A DNA stretch of 64,000 bases from Arenimonas sp. (lineage in GTDB: Bacteria > Pseudomonadota > Alphaproteobacteria > Rhizobiales > Rhizobiaceae). Of this stretch, positions 55,161 to 64,000 are shown in pieces. The position numbers and the translations under genes were made by a program. The notes under the pieces are model-generated. The model worked only from the letters and a program-made list of their open reading frames with translations. It was not told the origin of the DNA and did not search any database. Where the stretch lies: NCBI GenBank assembly GCA_019459145.1, contig JAIBEK010000028.1:124001-188000 (forward strand). Reading direction: 5' to 3'. Within the stretch, counting starts at the first letter, position 1, and each line of letters begins with the position of its first letter.

Positions 55161-55658
55161 CTATTTGCGCCGCGCCGACATGACGCCCGTGCCGAGACGC
55201 TCGATCGCCAAGCGAAGCTTGTCGTCGGTGATGCCTTCCATCATGCCGGCGAGCTTCTTGGCCTTTTCGCCCTCCAGCTTGCGCGGCCGCGGGCGCTTCA
55301 GCGTAGCGGTGGAGACGGGTTTCTGGACAATGCGGATCTGGCCGATCGCCGGATAGCCGAAGAACCCGTTGATACGGGCGATCAGTTCGCCCTGAGCGTG
55401 CGAGAGAAAGAGCGCGCGGGCGCCCTCGCAGGCAATGGTCAGCACGCCCGGCCGGTGACCGCCCTCGTCGCCCAAATCGCCGCGGCGCGGCCAGGCGATC
55501 TTTTCCGGCCTCGTGCAATCGGCGAAATTCTCGCCGGCGATCTCGTCCCAGGAGCCGAGCAGCGCCGTCGTGATGCCGGCGCGACGGGCCAGCACCGGAT
55601 CGATGATGCCGTTCGCCACCTCGGAAATCTGGATCACGCCTTTTCTGGGAGCACGCAT
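55161..55658 (-). CDS. DUF721-family protein (DciA-like)
   Basis: A 165-residue protein. The DUF721 segment is WDEIAGENFADCTRPEKIAW followed by VLTIACEGARALFLSHAQGE and ARINGFFGYPAIGQIRIVQ. DUF721 proteins include the DnaB helicase loader DciA. The C-terminus is Lys/Arg-rich. It lies between dsbA-like and mutY, a conserved rhizobial arrangement. Confidence 0.84.
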   Translation of the reverse strand: MRAPRKGVIQISEVANGIIDPVLARRAGITTALLGSWDEIAGENFADCTRPEKIAWPRRGDLGDEGGHRPGVLTIACEGARALFLSHAQGELIARINGFFGYPAIGQIRIVQKPVSTATLKRPRPRKLEGEKAKKLAGMMEGITDDKLRLAIERLGTGVMSARRK

Positions 55659-55742
55659 GGAATACCGTTTAAGCCTTTCGCTCACCCCTTGAACGGCCGG
55701 GTGATTCGGCCAGATATAGGGCATTCTCCTTCCAGGCAGCAA

Positions 55743-56840
55743 ATGACGAGCGTGACAATCCAGAACAAACCCGCGGCAACGCCCCTGCTCGCCTGGTATG
55801 ACCGCCATCACCGCGACCTGCCCTGGCGCATCTCGCCGGCCATGGCGAAACGTGGTGTCAGGCCCGATCCCTATCACATATGGCTGTCCGAAGTGATGCT
55901 GCAGCAGACCACGGTCGCAGCGGTGAAGGCCTATTTCGCCAAGTTCGTCGATCTGTGGCCGACCGTTGCCGATCTGGCCGCCGCTCCCTCCGAAGACGTG
56001 ATGGTTGCCTGGGCGGGCCTCGGTTACTATGCGCGGGCGCGAAACCTGAAGAAATGCGCCGAGGCGGTGGCGTCCGTGCATGGCGGATCCTTTCCCGACA
56101 CGGAGGAAGGCCTGAAGGCGCTTCCCGGTATCGGTGATTATACGGCAGCCGCCGTCGCGGCGATAGCCTTCAACCGCCCTGCGGCGGTAATGGACGGCAA
56201 TGTCGAGCGGGTGATCTCGCGGCTCTTTGCCATCGACGCGCCGCTCCCCGGCTCGAAGCCGCAGATGAAGGCTCGCGTCGCCGAGCTCACACCGCAGGAC
56301 CGGCCGGGCGATTTCGCCCAGGCGATGATGGATCTCGGCGCGACGATCTGCACGCCGAAGCGGCCGGCCTGCGCGCTCTGTCCATTCAACGATGTCTGCC
56401 TGGCCCTTGCGACCGACGAACCGGAGCGGTTTCCGGTCAAGGCGGCGAAGAAGGACAAGCCGGTGCGGCTCGGTGCCGCCTTCGTCGCGGTGGATACGGA
56501 GGGACACCTGCTGCTGCGCCGCCGGCCGGACAGCGGCCTGCTCGGCGGCATGAGCGAAGTGCCGACCACGGCCTGGACCTCGCGGGTCGACGGCGAAACC
56601 TCGACAGACGCCGCGCCGTTTGCCGCCGACTGGCAGGCCTGCGGCACGATCAGCCATGTGTTCACCCATTTCGAGCTTCGGCTCGGCGTCTACCGCGTGC
56701 ATGTTTCGCGCGCGGATGCCGGCGCGGTTCACGGCTTCTGGGCGCCGGTCACAAAACTTGACGACGAGGCGCTGCCGACTGTCATGAAAAAAGCAATCGC
56801 CGCCGCTATTCCGACCGCGTTTTCCATCAGCAAAGGATAA
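55743..56840 (+). CDS. mutY: A/G-specific adenine DNA glycosylase
   Basis: A 365-residue base-excision repair enzyme. The catalytic acid lies in WLSEVMLQQTTVAAVKAYF (Glu), the helix-hairpin-helix is LPGIGDYTAAAVAAIAF with the catalytic Asp in VMDGNVERVISRLF, and the [4Fe-4S] ligands are CTPKRPACALCPFNDVC. A C-terminal NUDIX-like domain (about 230-360) recognises 8-oxoG. It removes adenine opposite 8-oxoG. It is followed 3 nt later by the HAD gene. Confidence 0.96.
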   Translation: MTSVTIQNKPAATPLLAWYDRHHRDLPWRISPAMAKRGVRPDPYHIWLSEVMLQQTTVAAVKAYFAKFVDLWPTVADLAAAPSEDVMVAWAGLGYYARARNLKKCAEAVASVHGGSFPDTEEGLKALPGIGDYTAAAVAAIAFNRPAAVMDGNVERVISRLFAIDAPLPGSKPQMKARVAELTPQDRPGDFAQAMMDLGATICTPKRPACALCPFNDVCLALATDEPERFPVKAAKKDKPVRLGAAFVAVDTEGHLLLRRRPDSGLLGGMSEVPTTAWTSRVDGETSTDAAPFAADWQACGTISHVFTHFELRLGVYRVHVSRADAGAVHGFWAPVTKLDDEALPTVMKKAIAAAIPTAFSISKG

Positions 56841-56843
56841 GAC

Positions 56844-57458
56844 ATGCCAGAGCCCATCCGCCATATCGTCTTCGACATCGGCAAGGTGCTGATCCACTAC
56901 GATCCCAACCTGCCCTATTCCCGCATCATTCCCGACGCGGCGGAGCGGCGCTGGTTCTTCGACAATGTCTGCACCCATGACTGGAACCTGGAGCAGGACC
57001 GCGGGCGCGGCTGGGCCGAGGCCGAGGCAGAAGTCATCGCCCGCTATCCCGAGCGCGAGGAACAGATCCGCGCCTTCCGCCGCCACTGGCACGAGATGGT
57101 GCCGCATGCCTATGAGGACAGCGTGGCGATCATGAAGGGGCTGATCGACGCCGGCCGCGACGTCACCATGCTGACCAATTTCGCCGCCGACACCTTCCAG
57201 GAGGCGCGCCGGCTCTATCCCTTCCTCGACCTGCCGCGCGGCGTCACCGTGTCCGGCGAAGTCGGCCTGTTGAAACCGGATGTGGCGATCTACGAGCGCC
57301 ACGCCGCCGATTTCGGCCTTGATCCGGCGGCTGCCGTGTTCATCGACGACGTGACCGTCAATGTCGAAGGCGCCCGAGCCGCCGGCTGGCAGGCGGTGCA
57401 GTTTTTCGGCGCGGACAAGCTGCGGGCGGATCTGAGGGATCTCGGCGTCGAGATCTAG
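56844..57458 (+). CDS. HAD-family hydrolase
   Basis: A 204-residue HAD protein. Motif I is HIVFDIGKVLIHYD (nucleophile Asp followed by I-G), motif II MLTNFA, motif III Lys in GLLKPD, and motif IV VFIDDVTVNVEGA. The second Asp of the usual DxDxT is Gly, as in the YihX / epoxide-hydrolase-like subgroup. Probably a small phosphatase of unknown substrate. It forms an operon with mutY. Confidence 0.87.
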   Translation: MPEPIRHIVFDIGKVLIHYDPNLPYSRIIPDAAERRWFFDNVCTHDWNLEQDRGRGWAEAEAEVIARYPEREEQIRAFRRHWHEMVPHAYEDSVAIMKGLIDAGRDVTMLTNFAADTFQEARRLYPFLDLPRGVTVSGEVGLLKPDVAIYERHAADFGLDPAAAVFIDDVTVNVEGARAAGWQAVQFFGADKLRADLRDLGVEI

Positions 57459-57472
57459 AAGCAGGGCTCCGA

Positions 57473-59359
57473 TCAGCCCGCGGCAATCTCAAGGAACTTC
57501 TCCTCGAGCCGGCGGGTGAAGAGCGCCGTGTCGAACAGGGGCGCGGTGGTGCGCGCGGCGATCAAGTCCTGGCGCAGGCGGGAATGGCGGTCCCCGTCCT
57601 GCGCCAGTTCGACCGCCAGGCGGACGAATTCGTTCAGACCCCCGGCGACCAGTTGCGGCTGGCCGACGGCGGAGAGCAGGCTTTCCGACACGCGGCTGGC
57701 AAAGCTCGTGCCCTTGACGGTGATCACCGGTATGCCGCACCACAGCGCGTCCGACGTGGTGGTATGGCCGTTGTAGGGGGCCGTATCGAGGGCGATATCG
57801 GCCTCGACGAGGCGGCGCAGATGCTCGGCGAGCGGTAGTTTCGGCGCAAAGACCAGGCGGGCCGGGTCGATGCCATGCGCTTTCGCCGCCTTATGCAGGT
57901 TTTCTCGGATCAGCGGCGACTGCTCCATCAGCCACAATACCGAACCTTGCACGGCGGCCAGCACCTGCATCCAGGCGGCAAACATGTCGCCGCGGATCTT
58001 CTGCGGCTGGTTGAAGGAGCAGAACACCACGCCCTGTTCCGGCAAACCATGGGCGAGGCGCGCGGCGGCGCGGTCGGGCGCGCGCTCCACCGCCTCGCGG
58101 CTGCGGTCGTTCGCCTGGTAGCTGCCGTCGAGGCGGAGCAGCTTTTCCTGGTAGAAGGCGATCGAACGGTCCGGGGTGACAATACGATCGGTGACGGCAT
58201 AGTCGATGCCGACGCCCGCGACGGAGCCCGGAAAGCCGAGATAGGTGACCTGCACCGGCGCCGGCCGGCGGCAGAAGATGCCGAGCCGATTGCCCTGGGT
58301 GAAACCCTTGAGGTCGACGAGAATGTCGAGGTCGAGCGAGCGCACCAGTTCGGCGGCTGCATCGTCGTCGAGAGGCAGGATGTCGATGTAGAAATCGACC
58401 GCCTCGAGGAAACGCTCGCGCACCGGGCCTTTGCGCTGGTCCTCCGCGGTGTGGCAGATGCCGTAGACGGCGAAGTTCTCGCGGTCATGGCCCTCCAGCA
58501 CGCCGGCAAACAGCGCCATGGTGGCGTGATCGCAGAAATCGGAAGATTGATAACCGATGCGGATCGGGCCGGGCGCACGTTCGCTGCGCGACCATTTCGA
58601 CGCGACCGGGGGAAAGACCGCTTCGGCCGTGCGGCGGGCGCAGCGGGCGTGATATTCCTCGTCGCCGGACCAGACGAGCGCGCGGAAGGCGTTTTCGCGG
58701 ATGTCGGCGGTCACGCCCTCGCGGGCATAGGCCGCCTTGAGCTCGGCCTGCAGGCGATCGGTGAGCGAAAAATCGCAGAGGTTTCCGGCGCACCAGAACA
58801 GTTCGGACAGCGCCAGACGTTCCTCAGGATTCGCCACATAGGCCTGAAGCAGGGGCGGATAGGCCTCCTCATAGAGGCCGAGCCCCGACAGCACGATGCC
58901 GGCATTGAGGAAATTGCCGAAGTTCTGGCCCTTCTCCGTCAGCGTGCGGGCATAGGGCAGCGCGTCGGAATAGCGACCGGCCTCGCGATGCAGGCTGCAG
59001 ATCGAATGGGCCAGATCGAGATCGTCGGGTAAGTGCCTTTCCAGCATCCGCATGGCGGAAAGCGCCGCATCGCCGTCGCCGACGGCGAGGTAGTGGGAGG
59101 CGGCGCGGAAGGCGACCTCGCGCTTGAGGTTGGGGGTGAGATCGATGGCGCCGGCATAGAAGGTCGCGGCCATCGCCCGATCGCCGAGCCTCTCGTGAAT
59201 GGTGGCGGCAAGGATCATCGGCTGGGCGTCGCCGCGCTCCGTCTCGAACAGCGCATAGAGGGTCGCCAGGGCGGATTGGAGATCGCCCTCGTTGAACTGC
59301 CGCTTGGCCTGATCCAGCAATGCCGTCACGTCTTCGTCATCCCCATGTTTCGCCGCCAT
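57473..59359 (-). CDS. TPR-domain O-linked GlcNAc transferase-like glycosyltransferase (GT41), copy 2
   Basis: A 628-residue protein with the same layout as copy 1: TPR-like helices in about residues 1-200 (for example DVTALLDQAKRQFNEGDLQS), then a GT41 catalytic domain from about residue 265: SSDFCDHATMALF with the conserved His, DLKGFTQGNRLGI, YLGFPGSVAGVGIDYAVTD, SFNQPQKIRG with the UDP-binding Lys and NGHTTTSDALWCGIPVI. The two copies are clearly paralogous but differ widely in the TPR half, which argues for different partners. It is convergent with the HAD gene. The start has no obvious ribosome-binding site. Confidence 0.88.
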   Translation of the reverse strand: MAAKHGDDEDVTALLDQAKRQFNEGDLQSALATLYALFETERGDAQPMILAATIHERLGDRAMAATFYAGAIDLTPNLKREVAFRAASHYLAVGDGDAALSAMRMLERHLPDDLDLAHSICSLHREAGRYSDALPYARTLTEKGQNFGNFLNAGIVLSGLGLYEEAYPPLLQAYVANPEERLALSELFWCAGNLCDFSLTDRLQAELKAAYAREGVTADIRENAFRALVWSGDEEYHARCARRTAEAVFPPVASKWSRSERAPGPIRIGYQSSDFCDHATMALFAGVLEGHDRENFAVYGICHTAEDQRKGPVRERFLEAVDFYIDILPLDDDAAAELVRSLDLDILVDLKGFTQGNRLGIFCRRPAPVQVTYLGFPGSVAGVGIDYAVTDRIVTPDRSIAFYQEKLLRLDGSYQANDRSREAVERAPDRAAARLAHGLPEQGVVFCSFNQPQKIRGDMFAAWMQVLAAVQGSVLWLMEQSPLIRENLHKAAKAHGIDPARLVFAPKLPLAEHLRRLVEADIALDTAPYNGHTTTSDALWCGIPVITVKGTSFASRVSESLLSAVGQPQLVAGGLNEFVRLAVELAQDGDRHSRLRQDLIAARTTAPLFDTALFTRRLEEKFLEIAAG

Positions 59360-59465
59360 GGTTAGGCGGATCGACTTGTCCGAAGCTGTCGACCGGGCGA
59401 GAATGGCGTGGCGCCGCCACCATCCGCCGGCCGCCTACCCTTCCCCTGCCCTTTCCGGAGCCTTC

Positions 59466-59828
59466 ATGACCTTCGATCCCGTCGCCGCCGCCAAGCGCTA
59501 TCTCGACGCCGTCAACGATCTCGACTTTGCCGTCATCGAGGATTTCTTTGCAGAGGACGCCGTCTATGGTTCGGTGAAGGTCGGGGGCCTCGAGGGGCGC
59601 GATGCGATCCTCAACGCGTTCCGCCAGTATTTCGAGACCTATCCCGACCAGCAGGCGGTCGACGAACTGATCGAGGCGGTTTCGCCCCTTGTCGCCCGCG
59701 CCGTGTGGCGGCTGAAGGCGACAAACGCTCAGACCGGCGAACCGCTCGTCCGCTTCGGCGAGGAGACCATCACCTTCAATGCCGACGGCAGGATCGTCTC
59801 GGTCGAGGTCACCGACTACAAGGTCTGA
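59466..59828 (+). CDS. SnoaL-like / NTF2-fold protein
   Basis: A 120-residue protein: AAAKRYLDAVNDLDFAVIED, AVYGSVKVGGLEGRDAILNA and FNADGRIVSVEVTDYKV give the NTF2-like alpha+beta pattern of SnoaL/ketosteroid-isomerase-like proteins. ATG at 59466 follows CCGGAG. It may bind or isomerise a small hydrophobic compound; substrate unknown. It is convergent with ccrM. Confidence 0.78.
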   Translation: MTFDPVAAAKRYLDAVNDLDFAVIEDFFAEDAVYGSVKVGGLEGRDAILNAFRQYFETYPDQQAVDELIEAVSPLVARAVWRLKATNAQTGEPLVRFGEETITFNADGRIVSVEVTDYKV

Positions 59829-59839
59829 AAGAGGTCCGC

Positions 59840-59877
59840 CAAAAAGGATGACGCCCGGCGCTTTCGCACCGGGCGTC
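59840..59877 (-). terminator. Terminator downstream of ccrM
   Basis: A 9-bp perfect stem GACGCCCGG / CCGGGCGTC (59850-59858 and 59869-59877) with a 10-nt loop, followed on the minus strand by a T run (ATCCTTTTTGG). It ends the ccrM transcript and may also stop the convergent SnoaL-like gene. Confidence 0.8.
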
Positions 59878-59950
59878 AAGGCTCTCCTGCCGGGACTAGA
59901 GGTACAAGACCGGCCGGAGAATTTCCGGACTGGCAAAGCTGGGCGGATCG

Positions 59951-61410
<1,460 letters not shown>

Positions 61411-63216
61411 ATGCTTATATTGCCGAAGACGGAAGAAGACGGGGCGCTGAACAGCCTGCCCATACTATACTGGAACCACGTCGGCCTTGAAATGAACCGC
61501 ATCACCCACTCGCTCGGCGGGCCACAGGCCGGACCGACGATGAGTTCACGCGCATTAGGGCTTTTGCATCTGGCGATGCATGACGCCTATTTTGGCTGCC
61601 TGAGATCGCCGGACTACGGCAGCTATCTCAAGACCCTGCCTCCTCTCGAAAGCGTCCCTCAGACCCATGAGGCCGCCAACCTTGCACTTACCGGGGCCGC
61701 GGTGACCGTCCTCGATCAGCTTTATCGCTTCACCGGATCGGGAATATCGCGGCTGGCCACCGACACACTAACCAGCATGCTGTCCACCTGTATCCGCGAC
61801 TTTTCTGATCATATCGACACCTTGGATGTCGCCTATAATTTCGGGGAGCAGGTGGCGAGAGCGATTATCGGCCAACTTGGCGTCAAGCCGGGGCAACTGG
61901 GTGCCGACCAGGGGCGCTACGAACCCAGGAACGGTCGCTATTACTTCCGGGACGAACCGGCGAACCCCGTGCGTCGGGTCGATATCGACCCCGATCACCC
62001 GGAGCGCGGACAAAGGTCAACGCGCATGTATCACGGCCCGTTCTACGGCCTGGAGGTGGAGCCCTTCGATACGACGGCCGACGATCATCGCCTGGCGCCC
62101 CCGCCTAGAGAACTTGGCCACGGTGGAGATCAAGCGCAGGACGATGCCTACAAGAGAGCACTAAGAGAGGTGATCGCTTTCGGTGGGGCACCGGGCCGGG
62201 CCAAGACGGCCCGGAATGCGGACCAGACGGTTCAAGCCCTGTACTGGGCCTATGACGGCGCCAATCTGATCGGAACCCCGCCACGGCTCTACAATCAGAT
62301 CATCCGCAAGATCGCCTGGGACCGAAAGCCAAACAATGCGGAAGAGGCCACCGCGGAATTCGTCCGACTGTTCGCACTCGTCAACATCGCGATGGCGGAC
62401 GCCGGAAAATATGCCTGGAAGGAAAAGTACCAGTATCAGCTCTGGCGCCCCCTGTCCGGCGTTCGCGAGCATGACAGCGGCGCTGATCCCCTCTCGATCA
62501 CCGTGAACGCGAAGCTCGATCCGGATGCCGATCCCTTCTGGCAGGCGCTCGGCGCCCCAGAAACCAATACCAACAAGATCTCGTTCAAACCGCCCTTCCC
62601 CGCCTATCCGTCCGGCCACGCAACCTTCGGGGCTGCCTGTTTCCAAATGGCACGGCTTTTCTACAAAAAACGGGATGGCCTCGAATTTGATGACAACGCT
62701 GCCGACAACATCGAATTCACCTTTGTGTCGGACGAGTTGAACGGCATCAATCGAGACCTTTACCAGCCTCATGATCCATCGCTGCCGATCGAAGAACAGC
62801 CCGGCCTTGTGCGCACAAGGGTGAATCGGCGTTACCCTTCCTTGTGGCATGCGATATTCGAGAACGCGCTCAGCCGCATTTATCTCGGCGTGCACTGGCA
62901 CTTCGACGCGTTTGCGCTTGCAGATGTGGAGGGCGAGCCGAAAGACCCAAAGGACACGAAAGAGGGCGAAGTCTGCTACAAGGACCCCAGCCACATCCAG
63001 TACAGCAATGTCTGGACGCCTAAGGAACCGAAACGACAGACCAGCCCGGTCGGCGGCGTTCCGCTTGGCCTCGGAGTAGCCAATGAGATATGGTCTCGCT
63101 GGACAAAACGGGACGAAGAAGCCAACAAGGGCGAGTTGCCAGAGACAGCACCGGCTGCCGAATTCCTGCCTCAAACCGAGCAACTGCTGAAATCGTCCAA
63201 TACCAACATTCGCTAG
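61411..63216 (+). CDS. Vanadium-dependent haloperoxidase-like PAP2 superfamily protein
   Basis: A 601-residue protein of the vanadium haloperoxidase / PAP2 superfamily. The vanadate-binding motifs are visible in order: KYQYQLWRPLSGV (Lys and Arg), FPAYPSGHATFGAACF (Ser-Gly-His) and SRIYLGVHWHFDAF (Arg and His). The N-terminal half is alpha-helical (LGLLHLAMHDAYFG). No signal peptide is seen. ATG at 61411 has AAGGGGGAC upstream and is preferred over 61324. It may halogenate organics or act as a phosphatase; the base composition and AT-rich leader suggest transfer. Confidence 0.83.
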   Translation: MLILPKTEEDGALNSLPILYWNHVGLEMNRITHSLGGPQAGPTMSSRALGLLHLAMHDAYFGCLRSPDYGSYLKTLPPLESVPQTHEAANLALTGAAVTVLDQLYRFTGSGISRLATDTLTSMLSTCIRDFSDHIDTLDVAYNFGEQVARAIIGQLGVKPGQLGADQGRYEPRNGRYYFRDEPANPVRRVDIDPDHPERGQRSTRMYHGPFYGLEVEPFDTTADDHRLAPPPRELGHGGDQAQDDAYKRALREVIAFGGAPGRAKTARNADQTVQALYWAYDGANLIGTPPRLYNQIIRKIAWDRKPNNAEEATAEFVRLFALVNIAMADAGKYAWKEKYQYQLWRPLSGVREHDSGADPLSITVNAKLDPDADPFWQALGAPETNTNKISFKPPFPAYPSGHATFGAACFQMARLFYKKRDGLEFDDNAADNIEFTFVSDELNGINRDLYQPHDPSLPIEEQPGLVRTRVNRRYPSLWHAIFENALSRIYLGVHWHFDAFALADVEGEPKDPKDTKEGEVCYKDPSHIQYSNVWTPKEPKRQTSPVGGVPLGLGVANEIWSRWTKRDEEANKGELPETAPAAEFLPQTEQLLKSSNTNIR

Positions 63217-63406
63217 AACTGAACGCGTTCCACAAGCCAACGCATCGCCGCTCTTCGCAAGACGGCGATGCGCAGCATACAGGGCCAAACACAGGCCGTT
63301 GGCGGCGGCAAAATGTTTTTGCGCAAAACCTATCGATTGTCGCCGCGGTATAGAGCATCACCGCCCCCGCCTCTTGGTGTAAGAATTCGGCAAGCGCATT
63401 TGAGCG

Positions 63407-63751
63407 TTAGCCATGCACCGCGCGGCTATCCTCGGGCGCCTCCTCCCGCTGGTGAAGCCCGTAATCCCTCAGCACATCGGCGACGCGCAGGCGGTAGTCG
63501 GCGAAAACGCCGCCGCGGCCGGCCGTTTGCGCCTGGCGGTGCTCCTCCGTTTCGCGCCAGCGGCGCACCGCGGCCTCGTCGCGCCAGAAGGACAGGGACA
63601 GGAGCTTGCCGCGCACGGTGAGGCTCTCGAAGCGCTCGACGGAGATGAAGCCGTCCATCGTTTCCAGTTTCGCCCGAAGCTCTCCGGCGAGGTCGAGATA
63701 GCGATGCCGCTCGCCGAGAAAGGGCGTGACTTCGAAGATCACCGCGATCAT
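63407..63751 (-). CDS. Antibiotic biosynthesis monooxygenase (ABM)-family protein
   Basis: A 114-residue protein with the ABM dimeric alpha+beta-barrel pattern: VIFEVTPFLGERHRYLDLAG, LETMDGFISVERFESLTVRG and SLSFWRDEAAVRRWRETEEH. It probably oxidises or degrades a small aromatic or haem-like molecule, or acts as a dimeric binding protein. ATG at 63751 overlaps the stop of the upstream NIPSNAP gene, so the two are coupled. A short gap of about 190 nt separates it from the convergent haloperoxidase gene. Confidence 0.8.
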   Translation of the reverse strand: MIAVIFEVTPFLGERHRYLDLAGELRAKLETMDGFISVERFESLTVRGKLLSLSFWRDEAAVRRWRETEEHRQAQTAGRGGVFADYRLRVADVLRDYGLHQREEAPEDSRAVHG

Positions 63752-64000
63752 GGCTGCACCATGAGGGCGGGGAGTTCGGACACGCATTTGAGGAAGAGCC
63801 GTTCCTCCTTGAGAATGAAACGGGCATTGCGGGCGAACTCGTAATTGGCCTTGCCGAGCGGATCGGCGGCAAGCCGGGCGCGGTACGTCTCATAGGCCGC
63901 GAGATCCTTGACGTGGTAGATGCCGTAGGCCGTGGTGGCGGAGCCTTCATGCGGGGCGAAATAGCCGACCAGATCGGCGCCGCAGCGCGGGATCGCCTCG
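63748..64000 (-). CDS. NIPSNAP-family protein, C-terminal part (truncated by the window edge)
   Basis: The frame enters from the right edge and ends with TGA at 63750-63748. The visible 83 codons contain LVGYFAPHEGSATTAYGIYH, AAYETYRARLAADPLGKANY and RFILKEERLFLKCV, matching NIPSNAP-family proteins (ABM-like fold). Its stop overlaps the ABM gene start, so both are likely one unit. The N-terminus lies beyond 64000. Confidence 0.8.
   Translation of the reverse strand, partial: EAIPRCGADLVGYFAPHEGSATTAYGIYHVKDLAAYETYRARLAADPLGKANYEFARNARFILKEERLFLKCVSELPALMVQP

Noticed and set aside
55161..57302. 713-codon version of the DUF721 gene
   Set aside because: The extension runs antisense through mutY; the DUF721 domain begins at 55658.

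Overview
The window looks like chromosomal DNA of a GC-rich alphaproteobacterium, most likely a member of the Rhizobiaceae (Hyphomicrobiales). This rests on CcrM (the GANTC methylase), the housekeeping block smc - dsbA-like - DUF721 - mutY - ccrM, rhizobial-type flagellin, choline/betaine catabolism, a TGA-N9-TCA iron box, and several copies of a palindromic intergenic element typical of rhizobial genomes. The genus cannot be fixed from the sequence alone.

Layout. 1-9.5 kb: a partial gene end, a candidate 24-residue ORF with its own terminator, a TPR/GT41 O-GlcNAc-transferase-like protein, a lower-GC insert carrying an abortive-infection (HEPN/AbiJ-like) gene, a quinone oxidoreductase, an EAL-CBS-GGDEF protein, a sulfotransferase, and a nitric-oxide-type operon (group III truncated haemoglobin, Rrf2/NsrR-like regulator, 46-residue membrane protein) preceded by a perfect 17-bp palindrome. 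9.7-13.7 kb: betB-betA and a ParE-type toxin-antitoxin pair. 13.7-22 kb: complete sulfate import and activation (sbp-cysTWA, a divergent Rrf2 regulator, cysH-cysD-cysN); CysN has no APS kinase domain and CysH is of the APS reductase type, so assimilation goes directly from APS to sulfite. 22-27 kb: an HPP/CBS membrane protein, tRNA-Pro, a small lipoprotein, an isolated flagellin and a second NsrR-like regulator.

27-37 kb: a complete nitrous-oxide-reduction cluster nosRZDFYLX, mostly with 4- to 11-nt overlaps, transcribed away from a ferritin-like gene across a perfect FNR-type site. No nir or nor genes are in the window. 37-49.4 kb: a tautomerase with an internal 7-residue duplication, tRNA-Gln beside a 23-bp inverted repeat, several small enzymes, ppdK, an Ivy-type lysozyme inhibitor, and an iron-chelate ABC transporter divergent from a methyltransferase with an iron box between them. 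49.4-61 kb: a diguanylate cyclase, smc, a lipoprotein DsbA, a DUF721 protein, mutY, a HAD hydrolase, a second GT41 glycosyltransferase, a SnoaL-like protein and ccrM. 61-64 kb: a vanadium-haloperoxidase-like protein behind an AT-rich leader, then an ABM monooxygenase and the end of a NIPSNAP protein.

The strongest candidates for something new are the two GT41 glycosyltransferases sharing a window with an isolated flagellin, the HEPN/AbiJ-like island, the haemoglobin-regulator-microprotein operon with its palindrome, and the candidate micro-ORF at 214-288. All functional calls come from reading motifs and context; no database search was run.
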